Source: Hordeum vulgare subsp. vulgare
Taxonomy: Eukaryota; Streptophyta; Magnoliopsida; Poales; Poaceae
Direction: 5' to 3'
Length of the DNA stretch: 64,000 bases
Assembly (NCBI RefSeq): GCF_904849725.1
Contig: NC_058519.1
Span: 185,741,703 to 185,805,702, forward strand
The translations under genes were made by a program, and so were the position numbers. Under the pieces are notes generated by a model, which was not told the DNA's origin, searched no databases, and saw only the letters and a list, made by a program, of their open reading frames with translations. Each line of letters opens with the position of its first letter. Position 1 is the stretch's first letter. Positions 45,319 to 57,504 of the stretch are shown here, piece by piece.

Positions 45319-46380
45319 CTAATACATCATAGACATCTCATACTTCCCTAACATGAACCTTCCAAACTTCTGACTAAAATGTGGGTTAGTAGATCCAAAG
45401 ATAATATGATCCATGTATATTTGGCACACAAATAATCCCCCATTAACTCTTTTAGTGAACAAGGTTGCATCAATTTTACCAATCTCAAAACCCCTTTTAA
45501 TGAGAAAATTATTTAGGCATTTGTACCAAGATTGAGGGGATTGTTTTAGACCATATAAAGCTTTAGGAAGTTTGTAAACATGATTAGGTTTCTTAGGATT
45601 CACAGAGTTGGGAGGTTGTTTGACATAAACATCCTCCTCAATTTCACCGTTTAGAAAAGCACTTTTAATATCCATTTGGTAAGGAGTAATATCATGGTGA
45701 TTAGCATAAGAGAGAAGAATGTGAATGGCGTCAAGTCAAGCAACAGGGGCATATGTCTCACCGTAGTCCATACCTTCGACTTGCGTGTGTCCTTGGGCTA
45801 CGACACGCAACTTGTTGCGTACAACTTGACCATCTTCATCTCGCTTGTTTTGAAACACCCATTTTGTACCAATGATGTTGTGCTCGTCCTTGGGATTTTC
45901 CACGAGTGTCCAAACTTCATTTCTCTCAAAGTTGTGTAGCTCTTCGTGCATGTCATTCACCCAATCCAGGTCTTGAAGTGATTCTTGTAACTTCATAGGC
46001 TCAATGCTAGAGATAAATGGGTAGTGATCACAAAAGTTAGCTAAACTAGTTTTAGAGGGAGGGATTCTGCTGGTTTGTATGTCACCGAAGATTTGATTCA
46101 GCGGATGATCCTTGTCCACTCTTGCTCGAACTCGTGACAACTTTTTCCTGTTGGATGGTGGAGCTTCCTCATCATCATCTTCTTCTTTATTGTCATTGAA
46201 GGTGTCATTCCCTTGAGGTGTTGGTGAAGAAGGTTGTGGTGGATCATCATGATGTACTTCTTCCTCCTCTTCATCATGTCGTGTACCTCTTGTGGATGCC
46301 TCCATGTTCTTTTGTGGTTCACCTTGACACGAAGTAGGAGCTTCCAGTTGTGTTGATGAAGTACTTTCCTTCACCTCCAT
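45319..46380 (-). pseudogene. copia reverse transcriptase region, copy 1
   Basis: Two pieces. The first (46380-45736) has an acidic linker and then WVNDMHEELHNFERNEVWTL and GTKWVFQNKRDEDGQVVRNK to YAPVA, ending at a TGA where R is usual (C-to-T of CGA). The second (45675-45319) reads MDIKSAFLNGEIEEDVYVKQ and PKALYGLKQSPQSWYKCL. The catalytic box is YMDH where copia enzymes have YVDD, so the second aspartate is lost. The polyprotein is inactive. Confidence 0.85.
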
Positions 46381-46557
46381 GGGACGAATCTTGCCGATAT
46401 GAAGATCTTAGCTGGCTTCCAAAGGTTCCTTATCTCCTACACCATTTGGCAATTGTTTGGCTTGTGAACCATTAGATTGATCAAACTTCACATCAACCGT
46501 CTCTTCAACTTTTCGAGTGAAGTTGTTGTGAACAAGGTAAGTGTGAGAGTTTGATTC

Positions 46558-47435
46558 TTAACCAAGTAGGAAACCTTCATGAGATTTAGGAGAAAATTTA
46601 GAACGACGGTGCTTATCTAGAATGTAGCACTTACAACCAAATACTCGAAAGTATCCAACTTGGGGTTTGTTATTGGTGAGTAGCTCGTATGCCATTTTAC
46701 CAAGAAGCTTGTGTAAGTAGAGTCGGTTCATGTCATGGCAAGCTGTTTCCACGGCTTCTGCCCAAAAGTGTCTTGGCGTCTTGTATTCGTCAAGCATCGT
46801 TCTATCCATATCTATGAGAGTCCGGTTCTTCCTCTCAACAACTCCATTTTGTTGAGGTGCATACGTTGCCGAGAACTCATGTGAGATACCTTCTTCATCA
46901 GGAAAATTATCCACATCCGTGTTCTTGAACTCCGATCCGTTGTCGCTGTGAACTTTCTCGATCTTCACTTCAAACTGATTTTGGGATTTTCGAGCGAAGT
47001 TCTTGAAGATATTTTGTACCTGCAACTTGCCATCAAGAAATAATACCTATGTAAATGTAGAAAATCATGAACAATAACTAGACAAAACGAATTTCCACTA
47101 AGGCTCTTGTAAGCATTGGGACCAAAGAGATCCATGTGAAGTAGCTCTAGTGGCCTTCTAATAGTCATGATGTTCTTCACGGGATGACTTCCACCAACTT
47201 GTTTTCCTGTTTAACAAGCACTACAAAGTCTATCTTTGTCAAAGTTAACATCTTTAACAACAACAATATGATCATCTTTGATAAGCCTATCAATATTACG
47301 CATACGAACATGTCCTAGCCTTCTATGCCATAACCAACCTTTAGAAGATTTTGCAATAAGACATGTACGAGGTTTGGATCTTTTAGTGAAATCGACTATG
47401 TATAGATCACCTCTACGCAAACCACTAAATATCAT
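46558..47435 (-). pseudogene. copia integrase region, copy 1
   Basis: The zinc-binding HHCC part reads GWLWHRRLGHVRMRNIDRLI to CSAC. The catalytic core reads LLHMDLFGPNAYKSLSGNSF, then VHSDNGSEFKN and NGVVERKNRT, so D, D and E are all visible. The downstream phrase is FRVFGCKCYILDKHRRSKFS. A TAA after CSAC (a Q position) and a frame change near 47030 disrupt the frame. Confidence 0.85.
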
Positions 47436-47648
47436 GTTATGATTATCTCAACGAAACACTTGGCAATCAACTTTTGCAAATAGCACACCGAAGCCAAAGT
47501 CCGGTAGTCTAGATATGGAAAGAAGATTGTAGCCAAGGGATTCAAGAAGCATGACATTTTGAATGGAACTATCATTAGATATGGCCACCTTACCAAGACC
47601 AAGTACCTTACCCTTGGAGTTGTCCGCAAAAGTTACATACCTTTGTGG

Positions 47649-48401
47649 TCAATGATTTGGTGTGATCTCATGAAACATGTTTTTATCTCCGGTCATGTGA
47701 TCAGTGCATCCACTTTCGAGTATCCACTCCTTTCCGCCGGCCATGTAATCTCTAAGGTTTCCCATAAGACTTAGGATCCTCATGGTCTTGTCGTACTCGA
47801 TGTCAAACTTCTCGTCATTATCGTAGTAGCCATGCTCCACATTGTCATCGTCGAAAGGAATAACCTCGTCATAAGAATCAAAAGATTCATTAGAGTTTCG
47901 ACCATCACAATGTTCAAGTTTATGCATGCGAATGGCTTCAACAATGATGTTATTAATGGTAATGACATATCCTTTAGCACACATTAGGTCACGAACCTTA
48001 AATAGAGAATTATCAAAATTAGGATTATTGGTCTTCATTTTGTGAAAGACAATAGATTTTTGGAATATGATATCAAGATTTTTCAAGGAATAGTCGGGAT
48101 ATCTTTTCTCCAAATCTTTCCACAAAGTATAAGCACACTAAAAATTCTTCATTTGATTAAGCACATTTCTTGATAATCCTCTAATGACGAGATTAACAAT
48201 TTTAAGATTACCAAGCATATTAACTTCATTAGCATGAGAAGGATGTAACGTATCAATGGGAGAAATATAGGGATTTTCAACATACTTGCTCATCTGGAAT
48301 TCATCAAAGATATCAATCATTTCATCTTTCCATTGTCTATAATACTTCCCATTGAGAATAGGCACTCTACAACTAAGATTACCGAAACTAGACACATCCA
48401 T
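47649..48401 (-). pseudogene. copia gag and protease start, copy 1
   Basis: Gag starts MDVSSFGNLSCRVPILNGKY and continues RQWKDEMIDIFDEF. After a stop at about 48138 it resumes with WKDLEKRYPDYSLKNLDIIF. It ends with EWILESGCTDHMTGDKNMF, the N-terminal edge of the protease/linker region. An ESG triplet stands where DSG is usual in copia proteases. Confidence 0.8.
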
Positions 48402-48441
48402 CTTCCTCCAATGGTCTTTAAACCAAGGCTATGGAGACCAA

Positions 48442-48453
48442 AGCTCTTATACC
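48442..48453 (-). promoter_or_regulatory. copia primer-binding site, copy 1
   Basis: Minus-strand TGGTATAAGAGC lies 3 bp after the LTR end. Copia elements typically use initiator tRNA-Met with TGGTATCAGAGC, so one base has changed. The second copy is at 57040-57051. Confidence 0.75.
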
Positions 48454-48456
48454 AAT

Positions 48457-48657
48457 TGTGGGATCACTAGAAGGGATGTATAGAGCGCGCGCGTGCGCGC
48501 GGGGGGGGGGGGGGGTTGAATAGACTACTTGCATAAATTAATACCTAGACTTTTCCCAATTTTAGTAGTTGGCAGATTTTAGCAATTCTAACAAGACCAG
48601 TGCAACCTACACGTGCTAGTCAACATATATGGCAGCAGAAAGTAATAACACTTCACA
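48457..48657 (-). repeat. 5' LTR piece of the copia element, copy 1
   Basis: It starts tgtgggatcactagaagg. About 200 bp match the split LTR at 33250. The LTR is then interrupted by the second-family LTR. It contains an alternating GC block and a G run at 48485-48515 that the other LTR lacks. Confidence 0.8.
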
Positions 48658-48906
48658 TGCGATAGGACGTGGATGTCGCCTAGAGGGGGGGGGGGGTGAA
48701 TAGGCACTTTAAAATCATTACGGTTTAGGCTTGAAAAAATGTGGAATAAAACTATCGTTTAATTTGTCCAACACGAAACCTAAAACAACTAGGCTCACCT
48801 ATGTGCACCAACAACTTATGCTAAGTAAGATAAACAACTAAGTGATAGCAAGACATATAACAAGAAACAATATGGCTATGACAATGTAAAGTGCATAAGT
48901 AAAAGG
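48658..48906 (-). mobile_element. second-family copia LTR piece, copy 1
   Basis: It starts tgcgataggacgtggatgtc and matches 29093-29340. It is cut at 48906 by the BARE/Angela LTR. The corresponding piece in copy 2 is 57257-57504. Confidence 0.65.
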
Positions 48907-50690
48907 TGTTGGAAATATGCCCTAGAGGCAATAATAAAATAGTTATTGTTATATTTCCTGTTTCAAGATAATCGTTTATTATGCATGCTATAATTGTATT
49001 GAATGAAAACATAAATGCATGTGTGGATATATAGACAAACTATGTCCCTAGTAAGCCTCTAGTTCACTAGCCAGTTGATCAAGGATGGTTAAGGTTTCCT
49101 GACAATATACAAGTGTTGTCACTTGATGACTGGATCACATCATTGGGAGAATGATGTGATGGACAAGACCCAAACTATAACGTAGCATGTGATCGTGTCA
49201 TTTTGTTGCTATTGTTTTCTACGTGTCAAGTATTCATTCCTATGACCATGTGATCATGTAACTCACTGACACCGGAGGAATACCTTGTGCGTATCAAATG
49301 TCGCAATGTTACTGGGTGACTATAAAGGTGCTCTACAGGTATCTCCGAAGGTGTCCGTTGAGTTAGCATGGATCAAGACTGGGGTTTGTCACTCCGTGTG
49401 ACGGAGACGTATGTCAGGGCCCACTCGGTAATACAACATCACATATAAGCCTTGCAAGCAATGCGACTAAAGGGTTAGTCACATGATCTTGTATTATGGA
49501 ACGAGTAAAGAGACTTGCCGGTAACGAGATTGAAATAGGTATAGGGATACCGACGATCAAATCTTGGGCAAGTAACATACCGAAGGACAAAGGGAATGGT
49601 ATACGGGATTCTATGAATCCTTGGCTCAGAGGTTCAACCGATAAGATCGTCGTAGAATATGTAGGATCCAATATGGACATCCAGGTCCCGCTATTGGATA
49701 TTGATCGGGGAGTGTCTATGGTCATGTCTGCATAGTTCTCGAACCCGTAGGGTCTGCACACTTAAGGTTCGGTGACGTTTCAGTATAGTTGAGTTATAGG
49801 TCCTGGTGACCGAAGTTTTGTTCGGAGTCCTCGATGAGATCACGAACATCACGAGGGTTTCCGGAATGGTTCAGAAACAATGATTGATATATAGGATTGT
49901 TTCATTTGGCTTCCGGAAAGATTTCGGGCATTACCCTCAGTGTATCGGGAGTGACGAATGGGTTCCGGGTTTTTGACGGGAGGGACCACCCACCCAGGAG
50001 AGAACCTAATAGGCCCATGGGTGGTGCACCAGCCCTTAGTGGGCTAGTGAGGCGAGCCCAATAGGACTATTTCGGCCAAGAGGAAAAAAATCAAAGGAGA
50101 AAAAAAAGAGGTGGGAAGGAGGGAAGGGACTCCACCTTCCAAACCGAATTGGAGTAGGATTCCCTCCTGCTCCCTTTGGCCGACGCCCTAGAGGCTCCCT
50201 TCTCAAGGCTAGCCCATCCGCTCCTCCTATATATACTAGAGGTTTTAGGGTTTTTGAGACACAACTTTGCCAAGTGCAACCCTAAACCTCTACTTCGTAG
50301 TTCTTCCTATAAATCGTATTTCCGTAGAGCTCGGGCAAAGCCCTGCAGGAATAGATCATCACCATCATCGGCGTGCCGTCATGGTGCCAGAGAACTCATC
50401 TAATTCCCCGTCTCTCTTGTTGGATCAAGAAGGCGGAGATCGTCATCGAGTTGTACATGTGCTGAACGCGGAGGTGCCGTCCGTTCGGTACTAGATCGGC
50501 ACAGATCGTGGGACGACGGTGATTTGAATCATGAAGCTGTTCCACTACATCAACCGTGTTTCTTAACGCTTCCCGCTTAGCGATCTACAAGGGTATGTGG
50601 ATCCGATCTCCCTCTTGTATATAAACATCACCGTGATAGGTCTTTGTGTGCGTAGGAAATTTTTTGTTTCCCATGCAACATTCACCAACA
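48907..50690 (+). repeat. BARE-1/Angela LTR, copy 1
   Basis: This 1784-bp LTR starts tgttggaaatatgccctaga and ends ttcaccaaca, the well-known BARE/Angela/WIS termini. The following gtggcatcatgagctagg is a decayed primer-binding site. It is followed by leader sequence to 51507 and then by the duplication junction, not by gag. Confidence 0.93.
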
Positions 50691-51507
50691 GTGGCATCAT
50701 GAGCTAGGTTCATGCATAGATGTAATCTTGAGTAGAAAACAAAAGTTTTTGTGGGCGTTGATGTTCGATTTGCTGCCCTCCTTAGTCTTTTCTCGATTCG
50801 GCGGTATTGTTGGATTGAAGCGGCCCGGACCAACCTTACTCGTACGCTTACGAGAGACCGGTTTCATCGACTAACATGGAACTTGTTGCATAAAGATGAC
50901 TGGCGGGTGTCTCTTTCTTCAACATTAGTTGAATCGAATTTGACCGAGGCGGTCCTTGGAGAAAGGTTAAATAACAATTTGCATATCACCGTTGTGGCTT
51001 TGCATAAGTACCATGCGATCATACTAGATACCCATACCAGCCACGTAAAACATGCAACAACAAATTAGAGGACATCTAACTTGTTTTTGCAGGGTATGCA
51101 TGTGATGTGATATGGACAAAGACATGATGTGATATCTTGGATGTATGAGATGATCATGTTGTAATAGTTAAATATCGACTTGCACGTTGATGCTATGGCA
51201 ACCGAAAAGAGCCATAGGGTTGTCTTTAAACTAACGTTTGTGCTTGCAGATGCATTTACTATATTTTTAGGTTGTAGCTTTAGTAGTAATAGCATAGATA
51301 GCACGACAACCTCGATGGCGGCACGATGATGGAGATCATGGTGTGGTGCCGGTGGCGATGAAGATCATGCCGGTGCTTTGGTGATGGAGATCAAGAAGCA
51401 CAAGATCATGGCCATATCGTGTCACTTATGAATTGCATGTGATGTTAATCCTTTTATGCACCTTATCTTGCTTAGAACGACGGTAGCATTATAAGGTTAT
51501 CCCTCAC

Positions 51508-51516
51508 CTTATTTGA
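51508..51516. other. 9-bp filler at the duplication junction
   Basis: cttatttga lies between the end of copy 1 (ccctcac) and the start of copy 2 (attgtaaat) and is not present at the corresponding place on either outer edge. Confidence 0.7.
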
Positions 51517-53104
51517 ATTGTAAATATGCAATGAGCTTCAAAAAGGACCAAGATATGGAAGAGATACTAAAAGTAGGATTTGATGATAGATATGTCTCCA
51601 AGAATATTTAGAACTTCCTCCCCTAAAAACGAATATGTAAGATTTCCTCTCCTCTTGAACCATACCATCTATATATTTGGAGTAGGTAGGATGAGACAAG
51701 TTCAATCCAAAGTAGGCAATTACAGTTTCTATATCTCTCCCCTTAATGATATCTCACCCTCTGAATTTGTAAGGTTTGATATATCTCCCCCTTTTGGCAT
51801 ATATCCCCTTTGGTAGACGTCCCCTTAGGTATCAACATTTAGAAGCTCTGATATATGTCCCCCTTTGGCATTAATTCCCCCAAAGGCCAGAGAGTAAGGG
51901 TTCATTGAGAGTAAGGGATCCTGGATTCTTGTTTCTTTGATAAGGTTTCCTTGAATTTTTCTCCCCCTTGAGTATGGATAAGGGATCCTTTTAATTTATC
52001 CCCCTTTCAGTACAGATAAGGGTTCAATGAAAGTTCCCCCCTTGCAGTAGGGATCCTAGAAGTTTCTCCCGCTTTGTGGGATCACTTAGAAGTTTCTCCC
52101 CCTTTGGTATAAATACAGTAAAATCACTAAGAACTCAGGTAGTACTATAATTTGGAGTCTCTGAGCCAATATGATTCGGTAGGACCGAATTTGATCTTAG
52201 GACACTTGGAGATTTTGGTTAGACCGAGTTTCCAACATTGGAGAGACCGAGCAGTGGTTAAAAATTCAACTTCTCAACTCAAATAGGCAGAAAATATCCA
52301 AAAGTTTTGAAAAAGAAAAGGGGAAATATTTTTTTTGATATATATACATACATATAGATGAGAATTTAATGGTTCCAAGAAAGCATGCAACAAAAATATG
52401 AACCATACAATATTCTTCATCTAGATGTTTGGTGGTGACTAGGTCACCTATATTAGATTATATTGACTTGAGGAGTCATTCAAGAATGCTTGATTATAGG
52501 TCATATTCATCGTTAAGCAGCAAATGGGGTTGCCATTTTTTGATTAAGCATTTTCATGTCTTCATATTACTTGAGTTGCTTTACCTCATGAGTTGGTATA
52601 AAGCTTTATCAAGGATATGAGTACATACCTTCGAATGATGTTGATGACATGGCATGTTGTTGAACCTGTCATGGATCCTCAATGTTGATGAAGATCATCT
52701 TGAGTTGGGATCTATCCTTGTCGTTTGGCTTCTCTTTTCACCTACATTGGTTAGTCATGCAAGGAAGAACATGATATATCCAAATGACAAGGGTGAACTT
52801 AATCGTCAAATAGTTGTCAAGGATATGATTTTGTTGTCTTCTTCCTTCATCTTTGAAGAAGGGATTGTAGATACTTGGTCATGACAAGATTGGTTTTGAT
52901 GTGAGTTGATGACAATCTTGTGTAGTGTAGTTCTTCCAAGTACCTACAAAATGTTAGATGCAATACAAGGGAGCATAGCTTTCCAAGATATAAGATAGTG
53001 TCATATCAATAGCATCATGTAATAATCAAGTAAGCTCATGCCCTTGCATGCATCTGAGTGAGTCTAGCTCAAGTTTGAAGTATCAATGATGTTCAACTCA
53101 CTCC

Positions 53105-53722
53105 TCAAGTGACAAAACACTTTCTCATCAAGTGAATTTGTAAAGTTATCAGACAATTTCTTGTCGGTATGAACATGCTTGAGATTAATATCTCCTGTAC
53201 CAACATGATAATGAATGAATGATGTCGCACTTGAATATGTTTAGTTCGAGAATGTTGCACGGGATTATGGGAAATTTTAATAACACTTTCATTGTCACAC
53301 AACAACGGAACATGTTTCACATGAATGCCACAATTGTTAAGAGTTTGCGTCATCCATAGTAATTGCACACAACATGATCCAGTGACAATGCATTCTGCTT
53401 CGGCGGTAGATAAAGATACCAAGTTTTGTTTCTTGGATAACCCAGACACAAGAGATCTCCCAAGAAATTCACATTTACCCTAGGTGGATTTTCTATCAAG
53501 CTTGTCTCCGGCATTGTCCGAGTTGGAATAGCCAACACGATTAAAAGTAGATTCCTTGGGATACAATATGCCAAAGTTTGGTGTATCTATCAAGTATCTC
53601 ATAATTCTTTTCACAGACTTTAGATGACACCCCTTAGGTTCCGCTTGATATTGAGCACACATGCGAACACTCAACTTGATATCAAGACGGGAGGAACATA
53701 GATATAGCAATGAACCGATCAT
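53105..53722 (-). pseudogene. copia RNase H region, copy 2
   Basis: It is the same as copy 1 with a few substitutions (for example SNSDNAGDKLDRKST in place of SDSDYAG). The shared stop shows it was already dead before duplication. Confidence 0.8.
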
Positions 53723-53917
53723 TAATCAATAAACCTTTTGATCAACCAGTTTGTCCTCATTGGTAAGATCAACATGTCCACTAGTAGGCATGGGAGTTTT
53801 CATACCTTTGCATTCTTGCATGTTGGACTTCTTGATCAAGTCCTTGGTGTACTTGGTTTGAGAGATAAGTGTACCTTCTCTCAGTTGTTTGATTTGCAAA
53901 CCAAGGAAGAATTTCAG

Positions 53918-54978
53918 CTAATACATCATAGACATCTCATACTTCTCTAACATCAACCTTCCAAACTTGTGACTAAAATGTGGGTTAGTAGATCCAAAGA
54001 TAATATGATCCATGTATATTTGGCACACAAATAATCCCCCATTAACTCTTTTAGTGAACAAGGTTGCATCAATTTTACCAATCTCAAAACCCCTTTTAAT
54101 GAAAAAATTATTTAGGCATTTGTACCAAGATTGACGGGATTGTTTTAGACCATATAAAGCTTTAGGAAGTTTGTAAACATGATTAGGTTTCTTAGGATTC
54201 ACAGAGTCGGGAGGTTGTTTGACATAAACATCCTCCTCAATTTCACCTTTAGAAAATCACTTTTAATATCCATTTGGTAAGGAGTAATATCATGGTGATT
54301 AGCATAAGAGAGAAGAATGTGAATGGCGTCAAGTCAAGCAACAGGGGCATATGTCTCACCGTAGTCCATACCTTCGACTTGCGTGTGTCCTTGGGCTACG
54401 ACACGCAACTTGTTGCGTACAACTTGACCATATTCATCTCGCTTGGTTTGAAACACCCATTTTGTACCAATGATGTTGTGCTCGTCCTTGGGATTTTCCA
54501 CGAGTGTCCAAACTTCATTTCTCTCAAAGTTGTGTAGCTCTTCGTGCATGTCATTCACCCAATCCAGGTCTTGAAGTGATTCTTGTAACTTCATAGGCTC
54601 AATGCTAGAGATAAATGGGTAGTGCTCACAAAAGTTAGCTAAACTAGTTTTAGAGGGAGGGATTCTGCCGGTTTGTATGTCACCGAAGATTTTATTCAGC
54701 GGATGATCCTTGTCCACTCTTGCTCGAACTCGTGACAACTTTTTCCTGTTGGATGGTGGAGCTTCCTCATCATCATCTTCTTCTTTATTGTCATTGAAGG
54801 TGTCATTCCCTTGAGGTGTTGGTGAAGAAGGTTGTGGTGGATCATCATGATGTACTTCTTCCTCCTCTTCATCATGTCGTGTACCTCTTGTGGATGCCTC
54901 CATGTTCTTTTGTGGTTCACCTTGACACGAAGTAGGAGCTTCCAGTTGTGTTGATGAAGTACTTTCCTTCACCTCCAT
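53918..54978 (-). pseudogene. copia reverse transcriptase region, copy 2
   Basis: It matches copy 1, including the TGA after YAPVA and the YMDH box. A one-base deletion near 54246 adds a frameshift that copy 1 lacks, so the second piece is open only from 54202. Confidence 0.85.
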
Positions 54979-55155
54979 GGGACGAATCTTGCCGATATGA
55001 AGATCTTAGCTGGCTTCCAAAGGTTCCTTATCTCCTACACCATTTGGCAATTGTTTGGCTTGTGAACCATTAGATTGATCAAACTTCACATCAACCGTCT
55101 CTTCAACTTTTCGAGTGAAGTTGTTGTGAACAAGGTAAGTGTGAGAGTTTGATTC

Positions 55156-56033
55156 TTAACCAAGTAGGAAACCTTCATGAGATTTAGGAGAAAATTTAGA
55201 ACGACGGTGCTTATCTAGAATGTAGCACTTACAACCAAATACTCGAAAGTATCCAACTTGGGGTTTGTTATTGGTGAGTAGCTCGTATGCCATTTTACCA
55301 AGAAGCTTGTGTAAGTAGAGTCGGTTCATGTCATGGCAAGCTGTTTCCACGGCTTCTGCCCAAAAGTGTCTTGGCGTCTTGTATTCGTCAAGCATCGTTC
55401 TATCCATATCTATGAGAGTCCGGTTCTTCCTCTCAACAACTCCATTTTGTTGAGGTGCATACGTTGCCGAGAACTCATGTGAGATACCTTCTTCATCAGG
55501 AAAATTATCCACATCCGTGTTCTTGAACTCCGATCCGTTGTCGCTGTGAACTTTCTCGATCTTCACTTCAAACTGATTTTGGGATTTTCGAGCGAAGTTC
55601 TTGAAGATATTTTGTACCTGCAACTTGCCATCAAGAAATAATACCTATGTAAATGTAGAAAATCATGAACAATAACTAGACAAAACGAATTTCCACTAAG
55701 GCTCTTGTAAGCATTGGGACCAAAGAGATCCATGTGAAGTAGCTCTAGTGGCCTTCTAATAGTCATGATGTTCTTCACGGGATGACTTCCACCAACTTGT
55801 TTTCCTGTTTAACAAGCACTACAAAGTCTATCTTTGTCAAAGTTAACATCTTTAACAACAACAATATGATCATCTTTGATAAGCCTATCAATATTACGCA
55901 TACGAACATGTCCTAGCCTTCTATGCCATAACCAACCTTTAGAAGATTTTGCAATAAGACATGTACGAGGTTTGGATCTTTTAGTGAAATCGACTATGTA
56001 TAGATCACCTCTACGCAAACCACTAAATATCAT
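55156..56033 (-). pseudogene. copia integrase region, copy 2
   Basis: The predicted protein pieces (HHCC part and DDE core) are identical to those of copy 1, with the same TAA after CSAC and the same frame change. Confidence 0.85.
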
Positions 56034-56246
56034 GTTATGATTATCTCAACGAAACACTTGGCAATCAACTTTTGCAAATAGCACACCGAAGCCAAAGTCC
56101 GGTAGTCTAGATATGGAAAGAAGATTGTAGCCAAGGGATTCAAGAAGCATGACATTTTGAATGGAACTATCATTAGATATGGCCACCTTACCAAGACCAA
56201 GTACCTTACCCTTGGAGTTGTCCGCAAAAGTTACATACCTTTGTGG

Positions 56247-56999
56247 TCAATGATTTGGTGTGATCTCATGAAACATGTTTTTATCTCCGGTCATGTGATC
56301 AGTGCATCCACTTTCGAGTATCCACTCCTTTCCGCCGGCCATGTAATCTCTAAGGTTTCCCATAAGACTTAGGATCCTCATGGTCTTGTCGTACTCGATG
56401 TCAAACTTCTCGTCATTATCGTAGTAGCCATGCTCCACATTGTCATCGTCGAAAGGAATAACCTCGTCATAAGAATCAAAAGATTCATTAGAGTTTCGAC
56501 CATCACAATGTTCAAGTTTATGCATGCGAATGGCTTCAACAATGATGTTATTAATGGTAATGACATATCCTTTAGCACACATTAGGTCACGAACCTTAAA
56601 TAGAGAATTATCAAAATTAGGATTATTGGTCTTCATTTTGTGAAAGACAATAGATTTTTGGAATATGATATCAAGATTTTTCAAGGAATAGTCGGGATAT
56701 CTTTTCTCCAAATCTTTCCACAAAGTATAAGCACACTAAAAATTCTTCATTTGATTAAGCACATTTCTTGATAATCCTCTAATGACGAGATTAACAATTT
56801 TAAGATTACCAAGCATATTAACTTCATTAGCATGAGAAGGATGTAACGTATCAATGGGAGAAATATAGGGATTTTCAACATACTTGCTCAACTGGAATTC
56901 ATCAAAGATATCAATCATTTCATCTTTCCATTGTCTATAATACTTCCCATTGAGAATAGGCACTCTACAACTAAGATTACCGAAACTAGACACATCCAT
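56247..56999 (-). pseudogene. copia gag and protease start, copy 2
   Basis: As in copy 1, with a single residue difference seen in the first piece (FDEFQLSKY for FDEFQMSKY). It is followed upstream by a primer-binding site at 57040-57051 and the LTR piece 57055-57256. Confidence 0.8.
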
Positions 57000-57054
57000 C
57001 TTCCTCCAATGGTCTTTAAACCAAGGCTATGGAGACCAAAGCTCTTATACCAAT

Positions 57055-57256
57055 TGTGGGATCACTAGAAGGGATGTATAGAGCGCGCGCGTGCGCGCGG
57101 GGGGGGGGGGGGGGTTGAATAGACTACTTGCATAAATTAATACCTAGACTTTTCCCAATTTTAGTAGTTGGCAGATTTTAGCAATTCTAACAAGACCAGT
57201 GCAACCTACACGTGCTAGTCAACATATATGGCAGCAGAAAGTAATAACACTTCACA
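57055..57256 (-). repeat. 5' LTR piece of the copia element, copy 2
   Basis: It is the same as 48457-48657, with one more G in the homopolymer run (57083-57114 block). The second-family LTR piece (57257-57504) follows. Confidence 0.8.
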
Positions 57257-57504
57257 TGCGATAGGACGTGGATGTCGCCTAGAGGGGGGGGGGGTGAATA
57301 GGCACTTTAAAATCATTACGGTTTAGGCTTGAAAAAATGTGGAATAAAACTATCGTTTAATTTGTCCAACACGAAACCTAAAACAACTAGGCTCACCTAT
57401 GTGCACCAACAACTTATGCTAAGTAAGATAAACAACTAAGTGATAGCAAGACATATAACAAGAAACAATATGGCTATGACAATGTAAAGTGCATAAGTAA
57501 AAGG

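Larger units (their letters stand above)
33250..48657 (-). mobile_element. Ty1/copia retrotransposon (SIRE/Maximus-like), nested and partly duplicated
   Basis: Minus strand. The 5' LTR is at 48457-48657 (cut by a second LTR) and the primer-binding site TGGTATAAGAGC at 48453-48442. Then come gag, protease, integrase, RT and RNase H (48401 to 44506), a long 3' non-coding part, a polypurine end (42540-42525) and the 3' LTR (42524-33250, split by a gypsy element). The gene order protease-integrase-RT is that of copia. The TSD at the left is probably gatcc (33245-33249), and the right flank is not visible. All genes are broken. A second copy of most of it is at 51517-57256. Confidence 0.8.
42918..51507. 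repeat. 8.6-kb tandem duplication, copy 1
   Basis: It begins attgtaaatatgcaa and ends ccctcac. It contains the copia 3' non-coding part, all copia genes, the copia 5' LTR piece, the second-family LTR piece, and the BARE LTR and leader. The corresponding positions in copy 2 are offset by 8598-8602 bp. Differences I noted are scattered single bases and a few small indels, by eye about half a percent. Confidence 0.92.

Noticed and set aside
49414..49761. A 115-codon minus-strand ORF present twice (also 58013-58360).
   Set aside because: It is antisense within the BARE LTR. Its conservation is explained by the duplication.
51400..51620. The 8.6-kb duplication as a pure assembly artefact.
   Set aside because: The copies differ by scattered substitutions and indels and are joined through a filler. 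An artefact from homoeologous or haplotype contigs is not fully excluded, so reads should be checked.
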